DNA of 64,000 nt, taken from the NCBI GenBank assembly GCA_024372495.1, contig CP099977.1, forward strand, positions 310,001 to 374,000, given 5' to 3'. The position numbers and the translations under genes were made by a program. Under the pieces are notes generated by a model. It was given only the letters and a program-made list of their open reading frames with translations, did not search any database and was not told where the DNA came from. This DNA is from Pseudarthrobacter sp. Fe7 (GTDB lineage Bacteria; Actinomycetota; Actinomycetes; Actinomycetales; Micrococcaceae). Below, piece after piece: positions 17,653 through 26,339 of this stretch (position 1 is the first letter of the stretch; each line of letters starts with the position of its first letter).

Positions 17653-19117
17653 CAGGCGCCCAGGCCTCCCACCAGGATCCATGCCACAAACGTCAGCGCG
17701 AAGCCGGCCAGGCCCAGGACCGTGGTCAGGACTGTCCAAGTCTTCAGGCCGTCCGAAACCGTGAGCCCGTAGTAGCGGACCACCACCCAGAAGCCGGCGT
17801 CCGTCACGTGGGACAAGCCCAGTGCACCGAAGCCGATGGCGATGACGATCACGGCGATCTGCGCCGGGCTGTAGCCGCCACCGCTGACCGCTGCCGAGAG
17901 CAGGCCGGTGGTGGTCACGATGGCCACGGTGGCCGAACCCTGGGCTGCGCGGAGCGCCAGCGAGATGATGAAGCCCAGGAGCAGCAGCGGCACGCCAAGC
18001 GTGTCCAGGGTCTTGGACAGCGCGGAGCCGATGCCGGATACCTGCAGTACGTTGCCGAACACACCGCCGGCGGCCACCACCATCAGGATGGAGGCGATGG
18101 GAGGCAGTGAGCCTTCGAAGATTTAACCGGTTTCCTTGAAGGACCAGCCGCGGCGGACTGCCAGCAGGAAGAAGGACAGTGCAACGGCCACCAGGAGCGC
18201 CAGGAACGGGTTGCCCACGAAGGAGGCCACGCCGTACAGGGGGTCGCTCTTCGGAAGGATGAGCGTGCCGACGGTGCCGAGCAGGATCTGCACGATCGGA
18301 GCGGCGATGAGGAAGATGATCAGGCCCGGCCGCGGGGTGCGATGGCGGCGGCGCCGGGACCGTCATGGCCCACCTTGACCAGTGACTTTGAACCGAACTC
18401 TTCCACCTGGGCCTTCACTGCAGGCAGCAGTTCGTAGTCCTTGCGGTTCATGATGGACGCCACCCAGTAGGACAGGAAGCCGAGGGGTACGCAGATGAGG
18501 AGGGAGATCAGGGCGATGAGCCCGATGTCGGCACCGAGTACGCCGGCGCCGGCCACGATGCCCGGGTGCGGCGGGACGGCAACGTGGATGGAGAGCATGA
18601 TACCGGCCATGGGCAGGCCGAATTTGACCGGATGTACCTTGGCGATCTTGGCGAAGGCGTACACGATGGGCACCAGCACGATGATGCCCACCTCGAAGAA
18701 GACGGGAATGGCCACCAGGAAGCCGACGGCGGTCAGCGCCACGGCTACGCGGCGGGCACCGAGCTTGCGGGTGAAGTGGTCGGCAAGGGACTGGACGCCG
18801 CCGGACACCTCGATCATGCGGCCCAGTACGGCGCCGAGTGCGATCAGGATGGCCACTTTGCCCATGGTGCTGCCCACGCCGCTGGAGACCACCGTGAAGA
18901 TGTCCTGCAGCGGGATGGTTGCCGCCACGGCAACGAGGATGCTGACGGTGAGGAGGGCCACGAAGGCCTGGATCTTGAAGCGGATGATCATCACCAGCAG
19001 GATGGCGATGCCAATGGCTGCAATGGTGAGGAGCAGCGGGGTGCCCAGCTCAACGGCGGGCTTGATGGCCGGGGCATCGGCCGCCCGCTGGATCAGCGGG
19101 TTGATCAGGTGGTTCAC
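17652..19117 (-). CDS. GntP-family gluconate-type permease, with a frame break and an in-frame stop
   Basis: Inner-membrane importer of sugar acids, about 488 residues. Marks of GntP are LMIIRFKIQAFVALL near the start, GRMIEVSGGVQSLADHF, and the C-terminal half GVFGNVLQVSGIGSAL followed by AAQGSATVAIVTT. Two lesions: a frame break at about 18330-18336, cured by one extra C, and a TAA codon at 18123-18125 inside KETG-stop-IFEG that no single indel removes. The first looks like a homopolymer error; the second may be a real nonsense mutation. It lies between the dehydrogenase and aldolase genes and overlaps the latter by four bases, so it is probably the importer of the operon's substrate. Confidence 0.85.
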
Positions 19118-19222
19118 GGGGAGGTGTCTCCTTTGACGTGCCGGCCCCGGGGCAGGGCGGCATCAGGGAAGGGTGAGGGGTGAAACGAACGCTGCGGGAC
19201 TGCGCCGTCAACGCCGGGAGGC

Positions 19223-19255
19223 ACGACGACGGCGGAGGGGGACCGCCGTCGTCGT
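19223..19255 (-). promoter_or_regulatory. Intra-operon hairpin between dehydrogenase and gntP
   Basis: Perfect 13-bp arms ACGACGACGGCGG and CCGCCGTCGTCGT around a seven-base loop in the 170-base gap. No T-run follows in the direction of transcription, so an RNA-stabilising or processing role is as likely as partial termination. Confidence 0.5.
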
Positions 19256-19287
19256 ACTTCTTGTGCCGCAAGGGCAGGAGGGGTGGT

Positions 19288-20187
19288 TTACTTGGTGCGC
19301 TTGGCGGGCGCGACCACCTTGATGACGGCGGAGTCATCGGCGGCGGCGAGTCCCTGTGCCTGGCCCAGGAGGTAGAGCTGCTCGGCAGCGGCGGCAACAG
19401 GGGCTGCCAGGCCGGCGGCGCGGGTGGCCTTGCCCACGATGCCCATGTCCTTGACGAAGATGTCCAGGCGGGAGAGGACCTCGGCGCCTTCCTCGTCGTA
19501 TGCCTCGAGGATGCGGGGGCCGCGGTTGGAGAGCATGAACGAACCGGCGGCGCCTGCTTCGAGGGCGGCGAGGGTTTTGGCCTGGTCCAGTCCCAGGGCG
19601 TCGGCAAGGGCCAGGGCCTCGGCGGCGGCGGCGATGTGCACGCCGCAGAGGAGCTGGTTGACGGTTTTCAGCGCCTGGCCGTCGCCGGGCTTGTCGCCCA
19701 CGACGGTGAGCGTGGAGGCGAGCAGGTCCAGGGCCGGGGCGGCCTTTTCGCGGACTCCGGGGGAAGCACCCACCACGATCAGCAGGTCGCCTTCGCCGGC
19801 GCGCTTGGGGCCGCCGGACAGCGGGGCGTCCACCAGGTCTACGCCGAATTCGGCCAGCCTGGCCACGGTGCCGGGGATCGCATCGGTACCCACAGTGCTG
19901 CCGAGGATCACGACGGCGCCCGGCTCAAGGACGGAAGCTACGCCATTCTCGCCGAAGAGGACGTCGTTGAGCTGTTCACCGTTGCGGACGGCAAGGAGCA
20001 CGGCGTTGGCACCCTTGGCGGCTTCGCGGGCCGTGGTGAAGGTGGCAATGCCGGCTTCCTGCGCGAGCTTGAGGCGCGGTTCAGCGATATCAAAGCCGTG
20101 GACGGTCAGCTGGGAGGCCAGGCGGGTGGCCATGGGCAGGCCCATGGCGCCGAGGCCCAGGACAGTGACGGTGTAATTGCTGGTCAT
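19288..20187 (-). CDS. NAD(P)-dependent beta-hydroxyacid dehydrogenase, L-threonate dehydrogenase-like
   Basis: Cytoplasmic dehydrogenase of 299 residues, 3-hydroxyisobutyrate dehydrogenase superfamily. Rossmann loop VLGLGAMGLPMA, substrate-binding signature DAPLSGGPKRAGEGDL, and catalytic Lys in GQALKTVNQLLCG are all visible. Position next to a DUF1537 kinase is the hallmark of LtnD/DenD-type enzymes that oxidise C4 (tetronate) acid sugars at the 2-position. The ATG at 20187 is preceded by GGAG at 7 bases; an ATG 12 bases upstream is in frame but lacks a site. It starts 37 bases after the kinase gene. Confidence 0.85.
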   Translation of the reverse strand: MTSNYTVTVLGLGAMGLPMATRLASQLTVHGFDIAEPRLKLAQEAGIATFTTAREAAKGANAVLLAVRNGEQLNDVLFGENGVASVLEPGAVVILGSTVGTDAIPGTVARLAEFGVDLVDAPLSGGPKRAGEGDLLIVVGASPGVREKAAPALDLLASTLTVVGDKPGDGQALKTVNQLLCGVHIAAAAEALALADALGLDQAKTLAALEAGAAGSFMLSNRGPRILEAYDEEGAEVLSRLDIFVKDMGIVGKATRAAGLAAPVAAAAEQLYLLGQAQGLAAADDSAVIKVVAPAKRTK

Positions 20188-20224
20188 GGTGTTCTCCATT
20201 GAATATCTGCGGGGCTGGTGGGGA

Positions 20225-21736
20225 TCAGAAAGTGGTGCTGAGCTTGCGCGTGACCTGGGCCAGGGAGTCGTCGTCGCCCACGTTGCCGGCGAAGACGATG
20301 TACGGGATGCCCTTGGCGGGACCGTCCACGGGCTCCCAGAGGCTGACGATGCCCGGGAGCATGGGGCCGCGGACAATGGCGTGCCGGATTTCCAGGCCAT
20401 GCGCTGCCACGTCCGAGGACGTGATGCCGCCCTTGGCGATGACGAACCGCGGCGGGAAGGTCTTCAGGGTCCGGTTAACCACGTCCACGACGGCGGCGGA
20501 GACGGTCCGTGCGATCCGCAGGCTTTCGGCGGGATCATCTGTCTTGATGAGCAGGCGGCTGGTGTGGACGATGACGTCCCCGGTACGGAGGGCCTCGACG
20601 ACGGCGTCCACGGTCTGGTCCAGGTGGGCTTGGGCGTCCGGTTCTGCACCGAGGAGCTTCTCGACGTCGATCTCGATGATGCGCGCGGAGCTGTGTACCG
20701 CGGTGAGGACGTTGAGCTGCCGGGTCGTGAGCCCAACGTGCGAGCCCACTACGATCAGGCCGCCGGCTTCCGACGGGGTGTTGCCTTCGTAGGCCTCGCC
20801 AGAGGTCAGCGCGGTGCGGATTTCCTGGCCGATGCGGCCGCGGACGAACGGCGGGCCAACCCGGTAGAGCAGCTTCTTGCCGCGGCGTTCGGCTTCCTCG
20901 AGGCCCAGGGCCAGGGCCCGGAAGTCGTTCTCGGTGACGATGTCTGCCACGATCGGCGTGGAGTCGTTGGCCGGTTCGATGGCGTCGGCGATGGCCTTGG
21001 CGGAAATGCCGGGGTCCTGCGCGGACGCGCCCGCGCGGATGATATTCAGGTCCAGGACGATCACGGAGTCGGCCGGGAACCTGCCCTGGGACTTCTCCGC
21101 AACGTAGTCGGCCATGACGGACGTGCTGAAGCCGAAGGATGCGTCCTTGGCGAACTCGGTCTCGGAGACGGGAACCAGGGTTCCTTCGGCGTCGCCGGTG
21201 CCGCGCATGTAGTGGACGCCGCCAATGGTGAGCCGGCCGGCGTCGGGGAAGGCCGGAACCAGGACGACGCCGTCGGTCTTTTCCCCACTGACCGCGGCCA
21301 CGGTGGCTGCAATGACGTCCGGTTCCAGCGGGAAGTGGCCGCGGAGGGTGGAATCGCTCCGACTGACGAAGCCCAGCCGAAGACTGGAACCGGCGGTCTC
21401 CGGCGATCCTGCTGCCGCCAGGGCGTTACGGACCACTTCCTCGTTGCGCGCCGCCGCCTCTGCGGGGTCAAGGCTGCGGGTGTTGGTCAGGACGTAGACA
21501 GCCGGCTTGGCTGAGCTCTGCGCGATATGCGCAAAGGCCCAGGTGAAGTCTTCCACTTCCCAGCGGGTGAGCACGGGCAGGTCTGCCACGGACTGCGTGC
21601 CGGTGGGGTCATCGTCGAGCACTACCAGGACGCGGGGAACCTCCGCGTTGGAAGCGGCTACCGCGCGGGCAACCAGCCCGGCGGGAATCTCGAGGTCTGC
21701 CGGATAGGCGGCCAGAACGTCTGCTTCATGCGTCAC
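20225..21736 (-). CDS. DUF1537 (four-carbon acid sugar kinase) family protein
   Basis: Cytoplasmic ATP-dependent kinase of 503 residues, related to OtnK/DtnK, which phosphorylate keto-tetronates. N-terminal domain: LDDDPTGTQSVADL near residue 40 and RSDSTLRGHFPLE. C-terminal domain: KGGITSSDVA and GNVGDDDSL, the nucleotide-binding marks. The start is GTG at 21736, supported by GGAG 7 bases upstream, placing it 58 bases from the operator palindrome. It is the first gene of the operon kinase-dehydrogenase-permease-aldolase. Unlike described tetronate clusters, no isomerase or class II (OtnC-type) decarboxylase is present in the window. Confidence 0.9.
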   Translation of the reverse strand: MTHEADVLAAYPADLEIPAGLVARAVAASNAEVPRVLVVLDDDPTGTQSVADLPVLTRWEVEDFTWAFAHIAQSSAKPAVYVLTNTRSLDPAEAAARNEEVVRNALAAAGSPETAGSSLRLGFVSRSDSTLRGHFPLEPDVIAATVAAVSGEKTDGVVLVPAFPDAGRLTIGGVHYMRGTGDAEGTLVPVSETEFAKDASFGFSTSVMADYVAEKSQGRFPADSVIVLDLNIIRAGASAQDPGISAKAIADAIEPANDSTPIVADIVTENDFRALALGLEEAERRGKKLLYRVGPPFVRGRIGQEIRTALTSGEAYEGNTPSEAGGLIVVGSHVGLTTRQLNVLTAVHSSARIIEIDVEKLLGAEPDAQAHLDQTVDAVVEALRTGDVIVHTSRLLIKTDDPAESLRIARTVSAAVVDVVNRTLKTFPPRFVIAKGGITSSDVAAHGLEIRHAIVRGPMLPGIVSLWEPVDGPAKGIPYIVFAGNVGDDDSLAQVTRKLSTTF

Positions 21737-21793
21737 AGTGCACTCCGTTGTGTTGCGATCCGGGGTCGCGGATCCTGATGTAAAGGTAACTGT

Positions 21794-21810
21794 AAGATGT
21801 CTGACATCTT
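21794..21810. promoter_or_regulatory. Operator for the divergent GntR/FCD regulator (site 1)
   Basis: AAGATGTCTGACATCTT is a perfect 17-base palindrome centred on one T. It lies in the 174-base gap between the kinase operon and the regulator gene. The TGTCTGACA core is repeated at 21860-21868, and odd-centred cores of this kind are typical of FadR-subfamily operators. Confidence 0.75.
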
Positions 21811-21858
21811 GCATTTGAAAATTAGTGTGGCACACGGCATACGGACGCGCAAGTACAC

Positions 21859-21869
21859 TTGTCTGACAT
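21859..21869. promoter_or_regulatory. Second operator half-copy for the GntR/FCD regulator (site 2)
   Basis: TTGTCTGACAT repeats the core TGTCTGACA of site 1, 62 bases away (about six helical turns), and is nearer the regulator's start codon. This suggests autoregulation together with repression of the operon by cooperative binding; the looping is inferred. Confidence 0.65.
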
Positions 21870-21910
21870 ATCCGCCGGGCGATCGGCCGGGAGGAGGGAT
21901 CGGGGGCAAC

Positions 21911-22618
21911 ATGGCAAGGAAGTCGCTGGTAGGCGTGGTGGCCGACGAGCCTGCTGGACCGCATCATCGAAGGCGAGTTTCCGCCGGGCTCCACCGTTCC
22001 CGGCGAGCACGAACTCAGCGCACGCCACGAGGTCAGCCGAATGACGGTCCGCGAGGCGATGAAGACGCTCCAGGCCCAACGGATCCTCAGCGTTGAGCGC
22101 GGCAGGGGAACCTTCGTCAATCCGATGAGCCGCTGGGCCTCCCTGGAGGCCGTGCTCCGCGCGGCGTCCGAGGGCAAGAATGATGCCGACGCCTCCATCC
22201 AGCTCATCGAGCCTGCGCAGGATGCTCGAAACGGGAGCCTGCGAGCCTGGCCGCCGGACGGATCGTCGAGGAGGACATCACCTCACTGTTCAACTACATC
22301 TCGGCCATGAAGGCCGCCCACAGCATCAATGACGTTGCGGCTTTCGTGGAGGCAGACCTCGCCTTCCATGACGTCATCCTGCGCGCGTCAGGTAATGCCT
22401 TCGTGCCGGTCCTGTTTGAACCGCTGCATCGCGTGCTGGAAAAGCGCAGGACCGAGACCTCCGCCGTTCCGGCCATCCAGGAGCACGCAATCGGCCACCA
22501 CCAGAACATCGCCGAGGCCCTGGAGTCCCGCGACGCCGCCCGGTCACGCCAGGCAATGGATGCGCATATGCAGCAGACCCTCGACGACCTGAAGCAATTG
22601 GTGCTGGAAGCAAAGTAG
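21911..22618 (+). CDS. GntR-family regulator with FCD domain, frame broken three times
   Basis: DNA-binding regulator of 234 residues, FadR subfamily. N-terminal winged helix: LLDRIIEGEFPPGSTVPGE and SRMTVREAMKTLQ with VERGRGTFV closing the wing. C-terminal FCD domain begins SIQLIELRRMLE and has the metal- or ligand-binding Asp/His pattern (DLAFHDVI, HHQNIAEAL). Three frame breaks, all GAGCCTG for GAGCTG, at 21947-21953, 22209-22215 and 22235-22241; removal of the C in each gives one uninterrupted protein. It is divergent from the acid-sugar operon, which it very probably represses through the TGTCTGACA operators; the ligand is probably a sugar acid (inference). Confidence 0.88.
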
Positions 22619-22728
22619 CCTCAGCGCGGCGGTCCTGATCGCCCTGACCCTGTTCAACGCTCCCGCAGTCCTACTAGGCTTCAGGGACGGCCCGCAACCG
22701 GGAGCATCGACGATCACGAGGAGCGAAG

Positions 22729-22941
22729 TTGTCCAACCACACGTACAGCATTTCTGAAATTGTCGGCACCTCCACCCAGGGCGTGGACGACGCCGTCCGC
22801 AACGGCATCGCCCAGGCTTCCAAGACCCTGCGGAACCTTGACTGGTTCGAGGTCAAGGAGGTCCGCGGCCACTTGGAGGACGGGAAGATCGCGGACTGGC
22901 AGGTCACCATCAAGATCGGATTCCGCCTGGAAGAGCACTAA
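22729..22941 (+). CDS. Dodecin family flavin-binding protein
   Basis: A 70-residue protein that in its family assembles into a hollow dodecamer storing or buffering flavins. The sequence TYSISEIVGTSTQGVDDA, then LRNLDWFEVKEVRG and a C-terminal strand VTIKIGFRLEE matches dodecin from end to end, with the conserved Trp that stacks on the isoalloxazine ring. The start is TTG, supported by GAGGAGCGAAG directly before it. It stands alone and ends ahead of a palindromic terminator shared with the convergent gene. Confidence 0.92.
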   Translation: MSNHTYSISEIVGTSTQGVDDAVRNGIAQASKTLRNLDWFEVKEVRGHLEDGKIADWQVTIKIGFRLEEH

Positions 22942-22955
22942 GCCACGCAACTGGC

Positions 22956-22992
22956 CGCAGTTATCGCCCCGGAACCGGCGGCGATAACTGCG
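22956..22992. terminator. Palindrome at a convergent junction, probable bidirectional terminator
   Basis: Perfect 13-bp arms CGCAGTTATCGCC (22956-22968) and GGCGATAACTGCG (22980-22992) between the dodecin gene and a convergent small gene. The T-run is weak on both sides. Confidence 0.6.
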
Positions 22993-23016
22993 CGTCTGTT
23001 TGCCTCTAAGTGGCGC

Positions 23017-23235
23017 CTAGTTTGCCGTGCCCGGGCTGCGCCGCCGCCAGACTGTGGGCACGCCGTCGAACACCGGAAAAACATGGCCCTCAAAGAAGGA
23101 CAGCACGGTGTGCGGGTCCAGCTCCGGACTCCAGAGGCCGGAAGCAGGGCAGTGCGAGCCGGTGGCGGTGGAGGCGGTGCCGGCAGATGCCTGGCGTTCC
23201 TTCAGCAGGGCGATGCGTTTCATCGTTGAGACCAT
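23017..23235 (-). CDS. Small hypothetical protein, conserved-looking
   Basis: A 72-residue candidate (68 if the second Met is used). The middle reads SHCPASGLWSPELDPHT, then VLSFFEGHVFPVFDG and PTVWRRRS, a compact pattern of charged, aromatic and turn residues that looks like a real folded small protein, not random high-GC coding. No domain was recognised; the single Cys-His region is too short for a metal site. The start is uncertain between 23235 and 23223. No close partner on the same strand. Confidence 0.55.
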   Translation of the reverse strand: MVSTMKRIALLKERQASAGTASTATGSHCPASGLWSPELDPHTVLSFFEGHVFPVFDGVPTVWRRRSPGTAN

Positions 23236-23374
23236 CCTGTGTGCTTGGAAATGGGCGTGGGGAAGCAAGTACCCCCAGCCTAGGAAAGGGCCGGCCCCGG
23301 ACCAATGGGCGGCTGGCCAGTATCAGGCGTCCGGGCTGGACGAATGTACAGTTACCTGGCTCCGGGCGCTGTTG

Positions 23375-24272
23375 CTAACCCACCTCGCCGCTTTCGGCAG
23401 CCGCAGCAGGGTCCCGGTCCAGGTCAGCAGCCGGCGCGCCAAGGCTGCCCAGCAGGGCCAGGGCATCCGACGACGGCGACCCGGGCCGGGCGGAGTACAC
23501 CCTCAGCGTTTGGTCGGGGTCGTCCGGGAGGACCAGGTTTTCAAAATTCAGTTCCAGGTCCCCCACCGCGGGGTGGTGCAGCCGGACGGTTCCCGCGGAG
23601 CGGGTTGCCACCCGGTGCCCGGCCCACCACTGCCGGAAGTACTCACTGTGGACCGCCAGGCTCGCCCACCAGGTGGTTGGCCTGGGGATCGTTGGGATGC
23701 CGGCCCACGTCCAGCCGCAGGGATCCGGCTGCTTCAGCCGCCACCGTCTTCCAGTCCCTGAACAACTCCCGGGCGGCCGGGTCCAGGATGGTCCAGCGGG
23801 TCAGGTTCCGTTCCGCCGGCGGCAATGCGGGGAAATCGGTGAACAGCAGGAAAGCCATCCTGTTGCCGGAAAGGACGTCATTGCGCCGGCCCAGGACCAT
23901 GGCCGGCACCTCCCCCACGGCATCGAGGAGTTGGCGCAGCGCCGGCCGGACACCCTGGGCCGCATTGGCTCCGGGCTCGCGGGGAGCGCCTGCGCAGTTC
24001 TCCAGGAGGTCCAGCATGTGGGCGTGCTCGCTGCTGTCCAGCCGCAGGGCCCTGGCAACGGCGTCCAGGACCGTGCGCGACGGGTGGATGTTGCGGCCCT
24101 GCTCCAGCCTGACGTAGTAGTCGGTACTGACCCCGGCCAGCCGCGCCACTTCCTCCCGCCGCAGGCCCGGAACCCTGCGGGCACCGGTGCTGGGGCCGGT
24201 CCCGGCCACCTCCGGGCTCAACCGGGAACGCATGGCTTTGAGGAATTTTCCGAACTCGGCGCTTTGACCCAT
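23375..24272 (-). CDS. XRE-family regulator with MmyB-like ligand domain, frame broken once
   Basis: Helix-turn-helix regulator of 298 residues. N-terminal XRE domain: RVPGLRREEVARLAGVSTDY then VRLEQGRNIHPS. C-terminal MmyB-type domain ends HHPAVGDLELNFENLVLP, a hallmark of this group, whose ligands are thought to be lipid-like. The frame breaks at 23657-23663, CAGGCTC for CAGCTC (Glu-Leu of VGELAVHSEY on the coding strand); correction joins the two halves. It is divergent from an aldo/keto reductase gene with a 220-base gap, which makes that reductase its likely target, a frequent pairing in actinobacteria. Confidence 0.85.
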
Positions 24273-24492
24273 GCAGACCATTGTGCCTGCGTTCGGCTCC
24301 CCGCTCTACAACGAAGGTAGGACTGGCAGTCCTAGGAAAAACAGGAACAGCTTTGCCTGCTGACTTGGTGGCGAAAAGTGCATAGGCTCAGGAGTGAGCC
24401 GGTGGAAACCGCTTTCTCACCCCTTGAGCAGCCGGCGCTGTTTTACAGCAACCCCAACCTTCCAGCACCACGTCCACAGAAGGAGCACACCC

Positions 24493-25314
24493 ATGTCAGA
24501 GCTGACACTCAACAATGGCGTCACCATCCCCCAGCTTGGCTTCGGCGTTTTCCAGGTCCCGCCGGAAGAAACCCAGCGCACCGTGGAGGATGCCCTGGAA
24601 GCGGGCTACCGCCACATTGACACCGCCGCCGCCTACCGGAACGAGGCAGGAGTCGGGGCGGCCCTCGCCGCCACCGGCATCAAGCGCGAGGACATCTTCG
24701 TCACCACCAAGCTCCGCAACGGCGAGCAGGGAAGAGCGCAGGAAGCATTCCAGAACAGCCGCAAGGCGCTAGGCCTGGATTTCATCGACCTTTACCTCAT
24801 CCACTGGCCGGTCCCCTCTCAGGGGCTCTTCGTCCAGGCATGGAAGGAAATGGAGCGGCTGTACGAGAACAAGGAAATCCGCGCCATCGGCGTCTCCAAC
24901 TTCCTCTCGGACCACCTGGACATCCTGCTTGAGTCGGTCGAAACCGTCCCGGCCGTCAACCAGATTGAACTTCACCCCAGCTACCAGCAGGCAGACCTGG
25001 CGGCCAAGTGCCGCGGCCTGGGCATCGCCGTCGAGGCCTACAGCCCGCTGGGCCAGGGCGGGGACCTCAACGGAAACGCCGTCACCGGGATCGCCAACGC
25101 CCACGATGCCACCACCGCCCAGGTGGTACTCGCCTGGCACCTTGCCAACGGAAACATCGTCATCCCCAAGTCCGCGAACCCTGGCCGGATCCGGGAAAAT
25201 TTCGCGGCCTCGTCCCTGAAGCTGTCCGACGACGAACTGGCCGCCATCACTGCGCTGGAAGCCGGCGCCCGCATCGGCTCCGATCCCGCCGTCGCCTCTT
25301 TCACCCAGATGTAG
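24493..25314 (+). CDS. Aldo/keto reductase (2,5-diketo-gluconate reductase type)
   Basis: NADPH-dependent cytoplasmic reductase of 273 residues, AKR5-like. Catalytic tetrad: Asp and Tyr in HIDTAAAYRNE, Lys in FVTTKLRN, His in LYLIHWPVP. Cofactor-binding IVIPKSANPGRIREN is present near the C-terminus. The ribosome site AAGGAG precedes the ATG by 8 bases. It is the first gene of a run with a second reductase (55 bases later) and an epimerase-like protein. Its regulator is probably the divergent XRE/MmyB protein. Natural substrate unknown; sugar or carbonyl detoxification are both possible. Confidence 0.9.
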   Translation: MSELTLNNGVTIPQLGFGVFQVPPEETQRTVEDALEAGYRHIDTAAAYRNEAGVGAALAATGIKREDIFVTTKLRNGEQGRAQEAFQNSRKALGLDFIDLYLIHWPVPSQGLFVQAWKEMERLYENKEIRAIGVSNFLSDHLDILLESVETVPAVNQIELHPSYQQADLAAKCRGLGIAVEAYSPLGQGGDLNGNAVTGIANAHDATTAQVVLAWHLANGNIVIPKSANPGRIRENFAASSLKLSDDELAAITALEAGARIGSDPAVASFTQM

Positions 25315-25368
25315 GTTCCAGCAGGCCCAACCAGCGGTTCGGCAGGCTTCCCATTGAAAGGATTTTCC

Positions 25369-26339
25369 ATGCAGTACACCCACTTGGGCCGCTCCGGCCT
25401 GAAAGTCTCCCGCCTCTGCCTTGGCACCATGAACTTCGGGCCGCAGACGGAGGAGGCGGACGCCCACAGCATCATGGATTCCGCCCATGATGCCGGCATC
25501 AACTTCTTTGACACCGCCAACGTGTACGGCGGCGTGGACCACCGCGGCTGGACCGAGGAAATCATCGGGCGCTGGTTCGCAAAGGGCGGCGAGCGCCGCG
25601 AGCACACGGTCCTGGCCACCAAGCTCTACGGCACCATGACGGACCGGCCCAACGAGTCCAAGCTTTCAGCCTTGAACATCCGCCGCGCACTCGATGCCAG
25701 CCTCAAGCGCCTGCAGACGGACTACATCGATGTGTACCAGTTCCACCACGTCGACCGTGATACGCCGTGGGACGAAATCTGGCAGGCCATCGAGGTGGCC
25801 GTCCAGCAGGGGAAGATCCTGTACTCGGGCAGCAGCAACTTTGCCGGCTGGCATATTGCCCAGGCGCAGGAAGCCGCCCGCCGCCGGAACTACACCGGCC
25901 TGGTCAGCGAGCAGTCCATCTATAACTTGTTCATGCGCCAGGTGGAGTTGGAAGTCATCCCGGCTGCGCAGCAGTACGGCCTGGGGCTCATCCCTGGTCG
26001 CCGCTGCAGGGCGGGCTGCTGGGCGGCGTGCTGAAGAAGGAACGCGAAGGTGTGCGGCGCACCGAGGGGCGGGCTGCTGAAACACTGAAAAAGCACCAGG
26101 ACCAGATCCGCCAGTATGAGGACTTCGCGGACGAACTGGGCCACGAACCCGGCGACGTCGCCCTGGCCTGGCTCCTGCACCAGCCCGCCGTGACGGCTCC
26201 GATCGTTGGCCCGCGTACGCAGGAACAGCTGGATGCCGCCATCCGCGCCCTGGACGTATCCCTCGATGCGGACGCACTCAAGCGGCTGGACGACATCTTC
26301 CCGGGGCACCGCACGGCACCGGAAGACTACGCGTGGTAA
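25369..26339 (+). CDS. Aldo/keto reductase (YajO/tas-like), frame broken once
   Basis: Cytoplasmic NADPH-dependent reductase, about 323 residues. It begins MQYTHLGRSGLKVSRLCLGT, and has FFDTANVYGG (Asp, Tyr), VLATKLYG (Lys) and VYQFHHVD (His). The frame breaks at about 25992-25998 in CATCCCTGG; adding one C (Ile-Pro-Trp) restores the second half, which contains HEPGDVALAWLLHQPAV and IVGPRTQEQLDAA, the cofactor phosphate loop. The start is placed at 25369, after AAAGGATTTTCC. It ends inside the start region of the epimerase-like gene (GTG overlap), so translational coupling is likely. Confidence 0.88.

Noticed and set aside
18123..18125. Recoded stop (selenocysteine or similar) in the GntP gene
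   Set aside because: The codon is TAA, not TGA, the family has no such residue, and no insertion element was seen.
20177..21514. Open frame on the + strand opposite the DUF1537 kinase
   Set aside because: Shadow frame; the kinase motifs on the other strand are decisive.
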